Assembly (NCBI RefSeq): GCF_000331995.1
Contig: NC_020134.1
Coordinates: 1,773,465 to 1,837,464, forward strand
Source of the DNA: Thermoclostridium stercorarium subsp. stercorarium DSM 8532
GTDB lineage: Bacteria; Bacillota; Clostridia; DSM-8532
Length of the DNA stretch: 64,000 nucleotides
Direction: 5' to 3'
Shown piece by piece: positions 37,529 through 47,211 of this stretch. The notes beneath the pieces are model-generated. The model saw only the letters and a program-made list of their open reading frames with translations, was not told the DNA's origin and made no database searches. Numbering within the stretch: position 1 is the stretch's first letter; each line of letters starts with the position of its first letter. Both the position numbers and the translations under genes were made by a program.

Positions 37529-39139
37529 TCATATCGGTGAATACTTTTCCATTACTTTTTCCGCCACTCTTATTCCGTCAACGGCAGACGACATAATTCC
37601 CCCTGCATATCCCGCCCCTTCGCCTACGGGGTAAACGCCGTCTATATTTGCCGTAAAATTTTCGTTCCTGAGTATCCGTACCGGCGATGAACTTCTGGTC
37701 TCAACGCCGGTCAAAACACCGTCCGGCAGGGCAAAACCTTTCAGCTTCCTGTCAAAGTACAGAATTGCCTCCTTCATTGTTTCAACGACATAAGCGGGAA
37801 GGCAATTTTTAAGTTCGGCAGGTACCACACCCGGCCTGTAAGTAGGTACTACGCTGCCGAAACCGGTACTTTTGCGGTCGTTCAGAAAGTCCCCGACAAG
37901 CTGCGCAGGAGCCATGTAACTTTCTCCGCCCAGCTTAAATGCAAGCCTTTCCCACTTTCTTTGGAACTCGACTCCCGCAAGGGGATCATCACTCATAAAA
38001 TCCCCGGGGGTAACGCCAACAAGCAGTGCGGCATTTGCATTTCTCCCATCCCGTTTGTATTCGCTCATGCCGTTCGTCACAACACCGTTATGTTCAGACG
38101 CTGCGGCAACCACATATCCTCCGGGACACATGCAGAAGGTATATGCCGACCTTCCGTTTTTCGAGTGATATGCCAGTTTATAGTCTGCCGCGCCGAGCAT
38201 CGGATGTTCCGCTGCGTCACCATACTGGGCGAAGTTAATCAGCTTTTGCGGGTGTTCTATGCGCACACCTATTGAGAAGGGTTTGGGAATTATATTTACA
38301 CCACGTCTTTTCAGCATTTCAAAAGTATCCCTTGCACTGTGTCCCAGTGCCAGCAAAACAACGCCGCACCGCAGGGTTTCATTGTCGTTAAGCCTTACCG
38401 CATGAATTTTTCCGTCCTTAATTATCAGATCCGTAACCTTTGTTCTGAACCTCACTTCCCCGCCGTTGGCTATAATCTCATTTCTTATGTTTTTGACTAC
38501 GCTTCTCAATAAATCAGTTCCTATATGTGGTTTGTAATGATAGATAATTTCTTTCGGCGCGCCTGCTTTAACAAATTCCTCCAATACTGCGGCGCACCGT
38601 TTGTCATTTATCAGCGTAGTCAGTTTTCCGTCCGAAAAAGTACCCGCGCCCCCTTCTCCGAACTGAACATTGCTTTCGGGATCAAGGATACCTTTATCCC
38701 AGAATTTCTCTATTTTTTCAACCCTTGAATCGACGTCTTCACCCCTGTCGACCAAAATTGGCCTGTAACCATGCCTTGAAAGCATAAGTCCGGCAAAAAG
38801 CCCCGCAGGGCCCATTCCGACTATGACGGGACGCTCTTCCAACCTTTCGCTGCCATGCACTATTATTTCGTTTTCCTTATCGGGGGTATATGTCACATCT
38901 TTAACATCAGCCCTGCGAAAAAGCAATTCTTCGTTTTTTACATCCGCATCCACCGAATATACCAGGCAAATGTCATCCTTTTTCCTGGCATCCACCGATT
39001 TTTTCGCTATTCTGAAATGTTTCAAAGCCTTTTCGGGAATTTTTAATTTTATCAGCAGTTTTTGTTTCAAAACATGCAGTTCATCTTTAGGATCATCAAT
39101 TTCAGCAAGCCTTATTTTTATATTTGAAACCCTAATCAT
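37529..39139 (-). CDS. FAD-dependent dehydrogenase of the COG2509 type
   Basis: 536 residues. An N-terminal alpha/beta domain of about 85 residues precedes the FAD-binding motif 'VIVGMGPAGLFAGLMLSRHG'. 'NVQFGEGGAGTFSDGKLTTL' and 'FCMCPGGYVVAAASEHNGVV' are typical of this group. The ATG at 39139 overlaps the upstream gene stop (ATGA) and has AAGGGG; the frame open to 39217 is not used. The reaction is unknown; the family is annotated only as a NAD(FAD)-utilising dehydrogenase. Confidence 0.88.
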   Translation of the reverse strand: MIRVSNIKIRLAEIDDPKDELHVLKQKLLIKLKIPEKALKHFRIAKKSVDARKKDDICLVYSVDADVKNEELLFRRADVKDVTYTPDKENEIIVHGSERLEERPVIVGMGPAGLFAGLMLSRHGYRPILVDRGEDVDSRVEKIEKFWDKGILDPESNVQFGEGGAGTFSDGKLTTLINDKRCAAVLEEFVKAGAPKEIIYHYKPHIGTDLLRSVVKNIRNEIIANGGEVRFRTKVTDLIIKDGKIHAVRLNDNETLRCGVVLLALGHSARDTFEMLKRRGVNIIPKPFSIGVRIEHPQKLINFAQYGDAAEHPMLGAADYKLAYHSKNGRSAYTFCMCPGGYVVAAASEHNGVVTNGMSEYKRDGRNANAALLVGVTPGDFMSDDPLAGVEFQRKWERLAFKLGGESYMAPAQLVGDFLNDRKSTGFGSVVPTYRPGVVPAELKNCLPAYVVETMKEAILYFDRKLKGFALPDGVLTGVETRSSSPVRILRNENFTANIDGVYPVGEGAGYAGGIMSSAVDGIRVAEKVMEKYSPI

Positions 39140-40377
39140 GATATTCCCCTTAACGCCGCATTTTTTCCTGCAACAAACCCCGACGACCATGCCCATTGGA
39201 GGTTGAAGCCCCCGCACTGGCCGTCTATGTCCATTATTTCGCCCGCAAAAAACAGGCCCCTGACCAGTTTGGATTCCATTGTGTTTTCGTCAATATCTCC
39301 CGTATCGATGCCTCCGGCCGTCACCTGGGCACTGGGCCAGCTTTTCGTGCCGCGAATTTTCATTCTCCAGTCGGTCAGAATTTTTATTATACTTTCCTTT
39401 TCGATTTCAGTCAAAGCCGCGACAGGCTTTTTAATATTATCTATTCCCGCTTTGGCCAATATAACAGGAATAAGCCTTTTGTTCACAAATCCTATGAAAC
39501 TTACATCCAAAGGTTTGTCGCGCAAATCTTCAAAACGTCTTTTTAAAATATTTCTAAGTCTTTCTTCAGGCATATCCATAATGGTTATTTTAACATAAGC
39601 TTCCTTGCCTGCATTAAGAAGCTCTCCCGCTTTCCTGCTTATCTGAAGTATCGGTGGTCCTGATACGCCGTAGTTCGCGAAAAGAATGTCCCCTCTGTCC
39701 TTAGCCACTGACTTGTTGTTGTGTATTACCTCGGCAGTGCCTTCAATTTTTACGCCCTCGATCCGTTTGAAAAACGCCCCCTCAAGCATAATCTGCACCA
39801 GAGCGGGAAATACATCTGTTATCCTGTGTCCCAGCTTTTTTGCAAGTTCATACCCGTTCCCGTCCGAACCTGAGGCCGGCATCGCCTTGCCGCCCGTTGC
39901 CACTATAACACTGTGGGCGGTAAATGAATCGCCCTTTTCGGTATCAATCAGAAATATATCCCCTTTTTTGGTAATATTCGTTACCTTACAGTCACAAACC
40001 ACATTTATTTTTTTGTCATCAAGCTCATATAAAAATACGTCAAGGATACTTGATGCCTGATCAGACATCGGGAAAACCTTTCCGTTTTCCTCCACCTTAT
40101 GCTCTATTCCCAGCTTTTCAAAAAAACGGATTGTATCTTTGACCGTAAAAGCCGATAACGCACCGCTTACAAACCCGGGATTTTTCCCGTTATAATGTTT
40201 CACATCCGCGTATATATTTGTAAAATTGCAGCGTCCGTTGCCGGTGGCAAGAATTTTCTTCCCCACCCTGGGATTCCTTTCAAGTATTGTGACATCGGCT
40301 CCCGTCCTTCTTGCCGAAACTGCAGCCATAAGTCCCGCTGCTCCGCCGCCAACCACTATTACCTTATTCCGCGCCAT
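39136..40377 (-). CDS. Flavoprotein of the HI0933/YhiN (BaiN) family
   Basis: 413 residues beginning 'KVIVVGGGAAGLMAAVSARR' and 'ERNPRVGKKILATGNGRCNF', the diagnostic motifs of HI0933-like flavoproteins; the C-terminus ends 'FFAGEIMDIDGQCGGFNLQW'. It heads the group with the COG2509 gene (4-base overlap) and rnz. The native substrate is not known; some gut members were reported as bile-acid or aminoacetone-related, which does not transfer here. Confidence 0.88.
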   Translation of the reverse strand: MARNKVIVVGGGAAGLMAAVSARRTGADVTILERNPRVGKKILATGNGRCNFTNIYADVKHYNGKNPGFVSGALSAFTVKDTIRFFEKLGIEHKVEENGKVFPMSDQASSILDVFLYELDDKKINVVCDCKVTNITKKGDIFLIDTEKGDSFTAHSVIVATGGKAMPASGSDGNGYELAKKLGHRITDVFPALVQIMLEGAFFKRIEGVKIEGTAEVIHNNKSVAKDRGDILFANYGVSGPPILQISRKAGELLNAGKEAYVKITIMDMPEERLRNILKRRFEDLRDKPLDVSFIGFVNKRLIPVILAKAGIDNIKKPVAALTEIEKESIIKILTDWRMKIRGTKSWPSAQVTAGGIDTGDIDENTMESKLVRGLFFAGEIMDIDGQCGGFNLQWAWSSGFVAGKNAALRGIS

Positions 40378-40489
40378 AATAATCCTCCGTTACGGTATTT
40401 CCCATAACTCAAAATATCAGCTTCATTGTTTTATCCTTTACAATGTTATTTTATCAGAAAAACCGCCCAACAGTTTTAGAAAATAAAAA

Positions 40490-40521
40490 CTTAGACTGTT
40501 ATCCTACAATAACAGCCTAAG
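40490..40521 (-). terminator. Second of two tandem terminators after the acyl-CoA synthetase gene
   Basis: A 13-bp stem (40490-40502 with 40509-40521, one G-U pair on the minus strand) and six-base loop, followed on the minus strand by five T. Confidence 0.65.
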
Positions 40522-40552
40522 TCCGTTAAATTCGTATCAATTCATATTAAAA

Positions 40553-40614
40553 AACGAGGCTCCTTTAGTCCGATTCGGACTTAGGGGGGGGAGAAGAAAG
40601 GTAAGAGCCTCGTT
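40553..40614 (-). terminator. Composite terminator after the acyl-CoA synthetase gene
   Basis: A 10-bp outer stem (AACGAGGCTC at 40553-40562 with 40605-40614) encloses a second hairpin AGTCCG-ATT-CGGACT (40567-40581). On the minus strand it ends in a T run. It lies just past the stop of the gene at 40623. Confidence 0.75.
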
Positions 40615-40622
40615 CTTGATAG

Positions 40623-42257
40623 CTACAGTTGTGTTTGGGTTGCTACTATTTGCGTAGCTCCATACTTTGCTCTAAGCAGTGGCTTTTCAATTTTGCCCGT
40701 AGGATTTCTCGGGACCTTGTCAAAAATTATCTTCCTTGGCCGTTTATAACGCGGTAAGTCCCGGCAATATTCAATTATATCCTTTTCGGTTAAATTTATA
40801 CCTGGTTTTGTTTCTATAATTGCCGCGACTATTTCTCCCTGTCTTCGATCAGGAAGGCCTATGACTGCGGCATCTTTAATTCCGTTGTGGGCACGAAGGA
40901 AATCTTCAACCTGAACAGGATATATATTTTCGCCACCGCTTATAATAACATCTTTTTTCCTGTCAACCAGGTAAATGAAACCGTCTTCATCCATGCGCGC
41001 CATGTCACCGGTCAGAAGCCATCCGTCCTTCAAGACCTCTTCTGTGGCTTTCGGATCCTTGTAGTAGCATTTCATAACCCCCGGGCCTTTAACAGCCAGC
41101 TCGCCTATTTCACCCTGAGGTACCGGGTTTCCGTCCTCATCAACTATTTTGGCTTCCCAGTTATATCCCGGTTTCCCTATTGCGCCAACTTTATGTATAT
41201 TCTCAACACCCAAATGCACACATCCAGGTCCGGTTGATTCACTAAGCCCATAGTTTGTGTCATAAAGGTGGTTTGGAAAATACTTTTTCCACCTGCAGAT
41301 TAAACTGGGCGGAACAGGCTGCGCCCCGATATGCATAAGCCGCCATGACGACAAATCATAATCATGGAGGTTTATGTCACCTCGCTCAATTGCGTCAAGT
41401 ATATCCTGGGCCCAGGGTACCAGAAGCCAAACTATTGTAATTTTCTCTTCTGATACGGTCTTCAGAATCCATTCGGGTTTCACACCCCGAAGCAAAACCG
41501 CCCTGCTTCCCGATATGAGACTTCCAAACCAGTGCATTTTAGCGCCTGTATGATAAAGCGGAGGTATGCACAGAAAATTATCTTCCCGCGTCTGCCCATG
41601 ATGTTTCTGCTCTGTGTAACAAGCCGATACAAGGCTTCTGTGCGCATGCAAAATTGCTTTTGGAAAACCTGTTGTACCCGACGAATAGTAGATTGCAGCA
41701 TCGTCATCGTCGGATATGTCTACCTTTGGCGCTTCCGCCGGGCAGACAGCCGTAAGCCTTTCATAGCTCTCCGCAAATGACGGTGTCTTTTCCCCTACAT
41801 AAATGAACATTTTTACAGCAGGAATATCCTGATAAATCAACTCGATACGTTCTGTAAACTCAGGTCCGAAAATAAGTGCAACCGCATCCGACAAATTTAG
41901 ACAATACCTTATTTCTTCTGCCGTATATCTGAAATTCAACGGTACCGCCACCGCGCCTGCTTTAAGTATTCCGAAGTATATAGGAAGCCACTCAATACAG
42001 TTCATTAAAAGGATGGCTACCTTATCCCCCTTCTTTATCCCACGTTTTAACAACAAATTCGCAAGCCGGTTTGCTTTCTCGTCAAATTCTCTCCACGTCA
42101 TCTCCCTCCGGTATGAACCTGAGGGACTGTTTTCTATAAGTTCATATTCAAGCCAGGTTACATTCTTTTTTCCCTGAACCTCCATGTTTATTTCGGTAAG
42201 ACATTTTTCGTCGCCATATAACCTGGCATTTCGCTCCAGAAATTCGGTAATGGGCAT
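40623..42257 (-). CDS. Acyl-CoA synthetase (AMP-forming, class I ligase)
   Basis: About 544 residues: 'DDAAIYYSSGTTGFPKAILH' (P-loop), 'YDTNYGLSESTGPGCVHLG', 'GWLLTGDMARMDEDGFIYLV' and 'VIISGGENIYPVQVEDFLRA' followed by the C-terminal Lys in 'PRNPTGKIEKPLLRAKY'. This is the medium/long-chain fatty acid or carnitine-CoA ligase group. The ATG at 42257 begins the conserved part ('MPITEFLERNARLYGDEKCL') and follows GGGAGG; the frame is open to 42344. It stands alone between terminators. The acyl substrate cannot be read from sequence. Confidence 0.88.
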   Translation of the reverse strand: MPITEFLERNARLYGDEKCLTEINMEVQGKKNVTWLEYELIENSPSGSYRREMTWREFDEKANRLANLLLKRGIKKGDKVAILLMNCIEWLPIYFGILKAGAVAVPLNFRYTAEEIRYCLNLSDAVALIFGPEFTERIELIYQDIPAVKMFIYVGEKTPSFAESYERLTAVCPAEAPKVDISDDDDAAIYYSSGTTGFPKAILHAHRSLVSACYTEQKHHGQTREDNFLCIPPLYHTGAKMHWFGSLISGSRAVLLRGVKPEWILKTVSEEKITIVWLLVPWAQDILDAIERGDINLHDYDLSSWRLMHIGAQPVPPSLICRWKKYFPNHLYDTNYGLSESTGPGCVHLGVENIHKVGAIGKPGYNWEAKIVDEDGNPVPQGEIGELAVKGPGVMKCYYKDPKATEEVLKDGWLLTGDMARMDEDGFIYLVDRKKDVIISGGENIYPVQVEDFLRAHNGIKDAAVIGLPDRRQGEIVAAIIETKPGINLTEKDIIEYCRDLPRYKRPRKIIFDKVPRNPTGKIEKPLLRAKYGATQIVATQTQL

Positions 42258-42524
42258 CTTCTGCCATCCTCCCGTCCTACGCCCGCGCCTCTGATAAAGC
42301 ATCAACCGTGCTACAGTACTACGTTTAATAACATTATAGGACAAATATCTTGGTTAATCAATAGTATTTATGCCTCTTATACAGGTCTTTAGTCCTATAT
42401 TTTTACCTTTTTCGAAATTTCCATGGGTATTTTTATGTCAAATATTGTCAAATGTTGTTATATATTATCAATTTATATCCAAATATGACTTTATATAACC
42501 ATTCACCGTCGCAGAAACCTTAAG

Positions 42525-43610
42525 TTATCTGTTGATTTTATTCGTATATTCATTAATCAAACTAAAATCATCAAAATAGTTTATCTTCATTGCCTTCTTA
42601 ACTTCCGCAAGCGTACGGGCCGCAACTTCTCTCGCCGCCTCGGTACCCTTGCGCAGGATTTCATATACATAAGGTATATCTCTCTCAAATTCCTTCCTTC
42701 TTCTGCGAATTGGCTCCAATTCTTCCTGAAGGACGGCGTTCAGAAATTTCTTAACTTTAACGTCACCAAGGCCTCCCCTTGTATAATGCGCTTTCATTTC
42801 ATCCAGATTCTTATATTCGGGCAGATATCTTTCGAAATGCTCGTCTCTGCAAAAAGCATCGAGATAGGTGAATACCGGATTTCCCTCAACCCTTCCCGGA
42901 TCTGTCACCCTTATATGGTTCGGATCGGTAAACATGCCCATTACTTTCTGTCTTACTTCCTCTTCGGAATCAGCCAGATAAATGGCGTTGTTCAAAGACT
43001 TGCTCATTTTCGCCTTTCCGTCCGTTCCCGGAAGCCTGAGGCATGCTTTATTATCCGGAAGCAGTATTTCAGGCTCTACGAGTGTTTCACCGTATATCGA
43101 ATTAAACTTCCTCACAATTTCCCTTGTCTGCTCCAGCATCGGCTGCTGATCTTCGCCAACGGGAACGGTTGTGGCTTTAAACGCCGTTATGTCAGCCGCC
43201 TGACTGACCGGATATGCCAAAAATCCAACAGGTATACTTGCTTCAAAATTCCTCATCTGAATTTCGGCTTTAACGGTTGGGTTTCGCTGAAGTCTTGAAA
43301 CCGTGACCAGATTCATGTAATACGCGGTTAATTCAAAAAGCTCGGGAATCTGGGACTGGATGAGAATAGTGGACTTTTCGGGATCAATACCGCAGGACAG
43401 ATAATCCAATGCCACCTCCACAATATTCTGGCGTACCTTCTCCGGATTTTCGGCATTGTCGGTAAGTGCCTGTGCATCGGCTATCATAATATAAATTTCA
43501 TCAAATTCGCCCGAATTCTGTAACTGAATCCTTTGTCTGAGCGATCCTACATAATGGCCGATATGCAGCCTTCCTGTGGGTCTGTCACCTGTTAAAATCA
43601 CCTTTTTCAT
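42525..43610 (-). CDS. trpS: Tryptophanyl-tRNA synthetase
   Basis: 361 residues, class I synthetase: '[20 protein letters not shown]' holds the HIGH motif and '[15 protein letters not shown]' the KMSKS motif. The extent of the protein and '[19 protein letters not shown]' are typical of bacterial TrpRS. The ATG at 43610 follows GGAGG at ten bases; ATGs at 43619 and 43649 have no usable site. I looked for a T-box leader upstream and saw none of its conserved GGTGGNACCGCG-type sequence. Confidence 0.95.
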   Translation of the reverse strand: MKKVILTGDRPTGRLHIGHYVGSLRQRIQLQNSGEFDEIYIMIADAQALTDNAENPEKVRQNIVEVALDYLSCGIDPEKSTILIQSQIPELFELTAYYMNLVTVSRLQRNPTVKAEIQMRNFEASIPVGFLAYPVSQAADITAFKATTVPVGEDQQPMLEQTREIVRKFNSIYGETLVEPEILLPDNKACLRLPGTDGKAKMSKSLNNAIYLADSEEEVRQKVMGMFTDPNHIRVTDPGRVEGNPVFTYLDAFCRDEHFERYLPEYKNLDEMKAHYTRGGLGDVKVKKFLNAVLQEELEPIRRRRKEFERDIPYVYEILRKGTEAAREVAARTLAEVKKAMKINYFDDFSLINEYTNKINR

Positions 43611-43878
43611 TACTTTCATTCCTCCATAACCACCAATCGGCATTATCATAGTTTCATACGGGTTTATATAGTTGTCTGGCTGACTAAAAATTGCAAATGT
43701 TTTATGTAATTATATAACACCGTTCCGGCACATTTCAAGGTTTATGCATCCTTTCAGCACATATGAAAGCATGCAAATTCAGCTGAATGAATACTTCATT
43801 TCCCGCGCGGCTTTTTGGAAATAAAGCGACAAAACCAGAGTCATGCATACAGAAACCTTTTTTACCATAAAATAATAT
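43611..43878. other. Divergent intergenic region trpS-dinB
   Basis: About 270 bases with the unseen trpS promoter. No coding frame, no T-box and no clear -35/-10 pair on the minus strand. The dinB promoter lies just to the right. Confidence 0.4.
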
Positions 43879-43907
43879 TTGAAAGAACATTTGTTCGGAG
43901 TTAAAAT
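43879..43907 (+). promoter_or_regulatory. dinB promoter with embedded LexA (SOS) box
   Basis: TTGAAA (43879-43884) and TAAAAT (43902-43907) are 17 bases apart. The spacer contains GAACATTTGTTC (43885-43896), matching the Gram-positive LexA/DinR core GAAC-N4-GTTC. LexA bound here would block the polymerase, so the gene should be induced by DNA damage. Confidence 0.75.
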
Positions 43908-43925
43908 AGGTTCGGTGAACACAAT

Positions 43926-45170
43926 ATGAACAGAATTATAATGCATATTGATGTAAATAACGCTTATTTAAGCTGGGAAGCAGTATACCGTCTTCAAATG
44001 GGTGAAAAAACAGACCTGAGGGAAATACCGTCGGTTGTCGGCGGGGATGAGCAGAGCCGCCACGGCATTGTTCTTGCCAAAAGCAATCCTGCAAAGAAAT
44101 ATTCAATTCAAACCGGAGAGGCGCTGTACACCGCCAGAAAAAAATGCCCGAATCTTGTTGTGGTTCCGGTGCGGTACGAGCTTTACATGATGTGCCACAA
44201 TGCGATGACAAACATCCTGCACGATTTTTCGCCCAATGTACAGGTATACAGTATTGACGAGGCTTTCCTTGATTACACCGGTATGGAAAACATCCACGGC
44301 GACCCTGTGGAAGCGGCTTATAAGCTTAAAAACAGAATAAAAACCGAACTTGGTTTTACCGTTAATGTAGGTATTTCCAGCAACAAGCTGCTTGCCAAAA
44401 TGGCCAGTGAACTGAAAAAGCCCGATATGGTCAATACCCTTTTCCCTGACGAGATAAAAGAAAAAATGTGGCCGTTGCCAGTACGGGAGCTTTTCATGGT
44501 GGGTCCTGCCACCGCACCGAAGCTATACCGGCTCAATATATTTACAATCGGGGATTTGGCGCAGGCCAATCCTGAATTATTGCAATACCATCTCAAAAGC
44601 TGGGGAAAGTTAATCCGGGACTACGCCAACGGAATAGAAAACAGCCCTGTTTCAGCGGACGCCCGTCCGCCGATCAAAGGCATTGGAAACTCAACCACAA
44701 TTCCGTTTGATGTGGATTCGGCGGATGAAGCCAGAAAAGTACTGCTGTCCTTGTGCGAAATGGTGGGCATGAGGCTTCGTCAGGCGGGTTACTGTGCAAA
44801 ACTGGTCTCGGTATATTTAAGAAACACAAATTTAACCGGAAAATCCCACCAACGAAAGTTCGCCACAGCCACCGATGACACATATCAGATTTTTAACCGT
44901 GCGTCGCAGCTTATGGAAGAAATGTGGACGGGAGAAGCATTGCGCGGAATGGGTGTTCACGTTTCGGATCTGGTTCCGAACGACTTATTTCAGATTTCAA
45001 TGTTTGAGCCGCTGAATGAACGCAGAAGGCGTTTGGACAAATCCATTGACCAAATACGTATGAAATACGGCCCAAAATCGGTGATCAGATCTGTTTTTGT
45101 CAACTCAGGACTTGCTCCGATTACCGGAGGAGTTATTGAAGATTTTAAAATGATGTCATCCATTCTTTGA
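43926..45170 (+). CDS. dinB: DNA polymerase IV (Y family)
   Basis: 414 residues: 'MHIDVNNAYLSWEAVYRLQM' carries the first catalytic Asp, 'VQVYSIDEAFLDYTG' the SxDE catalytic pair, and 'NVGISSNKLLAKMASELKKP' the next palm motif. The rest contains the thumb and little-finger regions. A weak GGTGA site lies before the ATG. The LexA box just upstream fits a damage-induced translesion polymerase. A strong terminator follows. Confidence 0.95.
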   Translation: MNRIIMHIDVNNAYLSWEAVYRLQMGEKTDLREIPSVVGGDEQSRHGIVLAKSNPAKKYSIQTGEALYTARKKCPNLVVVPVRYELYMMCHNAMTNILHDFSPNVQVYSIDEAFLDYTGMENIHGDPVEAAYKLKNRIKTELGFTVNVGISSNKLLAKMASELKKPDMVNTLFPDEIKEKMWPLPVRELFMVGPATAPKLYRLNIFTIGDLAQANPELLQYHLKSWGKLIRDYANGIENSPVSADARPPIKGIGNSTTIPFDVDSADEARKVLLSLCEMVGMRLRQAGYCAKLVSVYLRNTNLTGKSHQRKFATATDDTYQIFNRASQLMEEMWTGEALRGMGVHVSDLVPNDLFQISMFEPLNERRRRLDKSIDQIRMKYGPKSVIRSVFVNSGLAPITGGVIEDFKMMSSIL

Positions 45171-45173
45171 GCC

Positions 45174-45213
45174 AAAGGTCAAAAACCCACCTTTCGGTGG
45201 GCCTTTGACCTTT
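45174..45213 (+). terminator. Terminator after dinB
   Basis: Two nested stems: CCCACC/GGTGGG (45186-45191 and 45196-45201) inside AAAGGTCAAA/TTTGACCTTT (45174-45183 and 45204-45213). The tail is T-poor on the plus strand beyond the stem. Confidence 0.75.
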
Positions 45214-45253
45214 AGTAAAAGCAGAAATTTATATTTAAAGTAAAAGCAGAAAT
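45214..45253. repeat. Short direct repeat after dinB
   Basis: AGTAAAAGCAGAAAT occurs at 45214-45228 and again at 45239-45253. The remainder of the gap up to 45418 is very AT-rich and holds nothing else that I recognise. Confidence 0.7.
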
Positions 45254-45418
45254 ATTCCTGTATAAAGCTTATATGTTACGCCGCGTGCACCATACACAGG
45301 TACACTTTGTTAAAATATTAACACTCTATCACCTATTATATTATCACATTGTTAAATTATTATCAATATTATTAACTTGGTTTTTTTAACAAAATTTATT
45401 CAATTTTTTTAGTAAAAT

Positions 45419-46774
45419 TTACTTTGTCCTCAACATATTAAACGGATATTCGTCGGGAATTTTCTCAATCTTCGGATTGTTAAACAGGCACTTCTTCAGT
45501 TCGTTAACGTGGTCAATTGCTTTTCGTATGTCCCTGTCCAGACTTTTATTTCCGGAATAACCCGCATGGGCTATTGTGTTCCTTATTCCGTTAATAATCT
45601 TATATTCCAGGCTTATTTTGCAGTACTCCGGATTTTCTTTCAGATACTTTGTTATCAGGTACTTTATTTTCTTTCTGTCATTCTCATCCCAATTGACTGT
45701 TTCGCCTCTGTCCTGATAAAGTTCAAGAAGCCTTGTTCTTATTGATTCGGCCAGACAGATGTATCCCTGGGCATACCGTTTGTTTTCAAAATACCATTCA
45801 GCCAGAGCAAACTGAAGTTCTCCGTTGGTTTTTATTCCTTTAAACCGTTTTGCGAAATCGGACAAATACGGGAACATATGCCTTATCACCGGCTCGGCAT
45901 GTGGACTATTCTCCAGCAGCCGGTTTAAAGCCTTGATATTTTCTCTGAAATCGTCAATATAATTAATATTGACAATTTCCGATATTTTCCTTATATTCTC
46001 CGATAAATCCCTGTTATGAATCAAATCAGCCAGCAGGTATCCGTTCCCGAAATTTATAAAATTATATGCAGCCCTTGCCCACAAAGTCATGTTAAAATAC
46101 GGGCTTAAATCGACAATCGGGGCATATTCCAGTTCTCCTTTTATGTCCAGCATCCCGTAATACAATCCCGACAGTTTAAACGCTTTCTTAAATTTCAGTA
46201 TGCCAATTAAATCCAGCGTTATATAGTTAAACAAAGCGATGGACCTGAAAGCATGGGTTATGTCGAGATAAACCTCATCATCCTCTTCCAGCATATCACT
46301 GATTCGCAGCAAGGTATTGAAGTTGTTCCAGAGTTCTGTTTCGTTCAGGCCGTATTCTATGACGAAACATTTTGAACCGCCGGTTGCGGACTTTCTTATG
46401 CTCTTCAGGTAAAAATCAATTGTCAGATTAAGCTTTCCCAAATCTTCCTCGTTTATCCTGTCTTTATTGCCCTCTGCGTCTTTGACGTTAAAACTTTTAG
46501 CCTTGTCCGCCAGTAAATTTTTATATTTTCTGTCTTCCTGCAGGTTTGCAGCTTCTGTGTAATAGCGGTAAACTTCCTCCCACATCGATTTTGGCGTACC
46601 CACCAGATAAAGCCTGTCCACTTTTAAATGTTCACATAATGCCGCAGCAACAAATGAAGTTTTATATTCCTTGCCCGTACCGGAAAACCTGTAAACCGCA
46701 GGCATGTATTTTCTTTCATTTTCCTCCTGCCGGCTTATTCCCGTTCCCAACGCCGAAATCAGAATTTTGGCCAT
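45419..46774 (-). CDS. csx1: CARF-HEPN CRISPR ribonuclease (Csx1/TM1812, DxTHG type)
   Basis: 451 residues. The N-terminal CARF domain opens 'MAKILISALGTGISRQEENE'; the DxTHG-type motif is 'LDITHAFRSIALFNY' (Asp171-His174). The C-terminal HEPN domain has the R-x4-H motif RNTIAH (Arg398, His403). Such proteins are RNases switched on by cyclic oligoadenylate made by Cas10 of type III systems. The ATG at 46774 follows GGGAGTG; the frame open to 46804 is not needed. No cas10, csm or cmr gene lies in the window, so the messenger must come from elsewhere or the gene is a leftover. A cas6 gene lies upstream on the same strand. Confidence 0.88.
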   Translation of the reverse strand: MAKILISALGTGISRQEENERKYMPAVYRFSGTGKEYKTSFVAAALCEHLKVDRLYLVGTPKSMWEEVYRYYTEAANLQEDRKYKNLLADKAKSFNVKDAEGNKDRINEEDLGKLNLTIDFYLKSIRKSATGGSKCFVIEYGLNETELWNNFNTLLRISDMLEEDDEVYLDITHAFRSIALFNYITLDLIGILKFKKAFKLSGLYYGMLDIKGELEYAPIVDLSPYFNMTLWARAAYNFINFGNGYLLADLIHNRDLSENIRKISEIVNINYIDDFRENIKALNRLLENSPHAEPVIRHMFPYLSDFAKRFKGIKTNGELQFALAEWYFENKRYAQGYICLAESIRTRLLELYQDRGETVNWDENDRKKIKYLITKYLKENPEYCKISLEYKIINGIRNTIAHAGYSGNKSLDRDIRKAIDHVNELKKCLFNNPKIEKIPDEYPFNMLRTK

Positions 46775-47147
46775 GAAAAACACTCCCTCTCCTGACTGAA
46801 ACAAAGTAATGCAAAAATAACAGGTACAGAAGATGAAATAAAACCGGAAACAGCAGTTTTATTTATCCCTCTTATCGGTTTCGGCCTTCAGTCTGTTATG
46901 TTATTTAAACATATTCGGGATTAAAAAGATTTCGTTTTTATGGCGTATTCTGTAAACATGCTTAATGCCTTATCCCAAGGCTTTTCAACCAGGTCTTTAC
47001 AAGTTATGTTTTGAGCGTTTTTCGGAGGATGAACAGCAAAATCCCCTGAAAGTTTTCCGCTTGCCGGAAACCGACGAAAATTTAAAGAGAATTATGAAAT
47101 ATAAAAGCCTATTCATATTGGGCAAACCAGTTTAATACCATCGGGAT
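46775..47147. other. Gap between csx1 and the orphan cas6
   Basis: About 370 bases. A 56-codon plus-strand frame (46965-47135, MPYPKAFQPGLYKLC...) lacks a ribosome binding site and matches nothing I know. On the minus strand the stretch just after the repeat-like site can be read as a short zinc-ribbon-like peptide (TLKELKYPDGIKLVCPI), possibly a transposase remnant. Probably decayed sequence from a former larger locus. Confidence 0.35.
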
Positions 47148-47177
47148 ATTTCAATTCCTTCAAGGTATGTTTATATC
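47148..47177 (-). repeat. Single CRISPR-repeat-like sequence between cas6 and csx1
   Basis: On the minus strand 30 bases end in ACCTTGAAGGAATTGAAAT, resembling the GGAATTGAAAC-ending repeats common in thermophilic Clostridia (I recall about 21 of 30 matching positions with one such repeat). It differs from the array repeat of this window. It is also part of a possible short coding remnant and is bounded by a GGGATAT/ATATCCC inverted repeat, so chance cannot be excluded. Confidence 0.35.
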
Positions 47178-47211
47178 CCCGTGTTTAACCTTTCCTTTCA
47201 CAACTAAGTAA

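Noticed and set aside
43611-43925. T-box leader for trpS
   Set aside because: The conserved T-box bulge sequence and a following terminator could not be found on the minus strand.
46965-47135. 56-codon plus-strand frame between csx1 and the orphan cas6
   Set aside because: No ribosome binding site, no recognisable family and opposite strand to its neighbours; kept only as a note on the gap.
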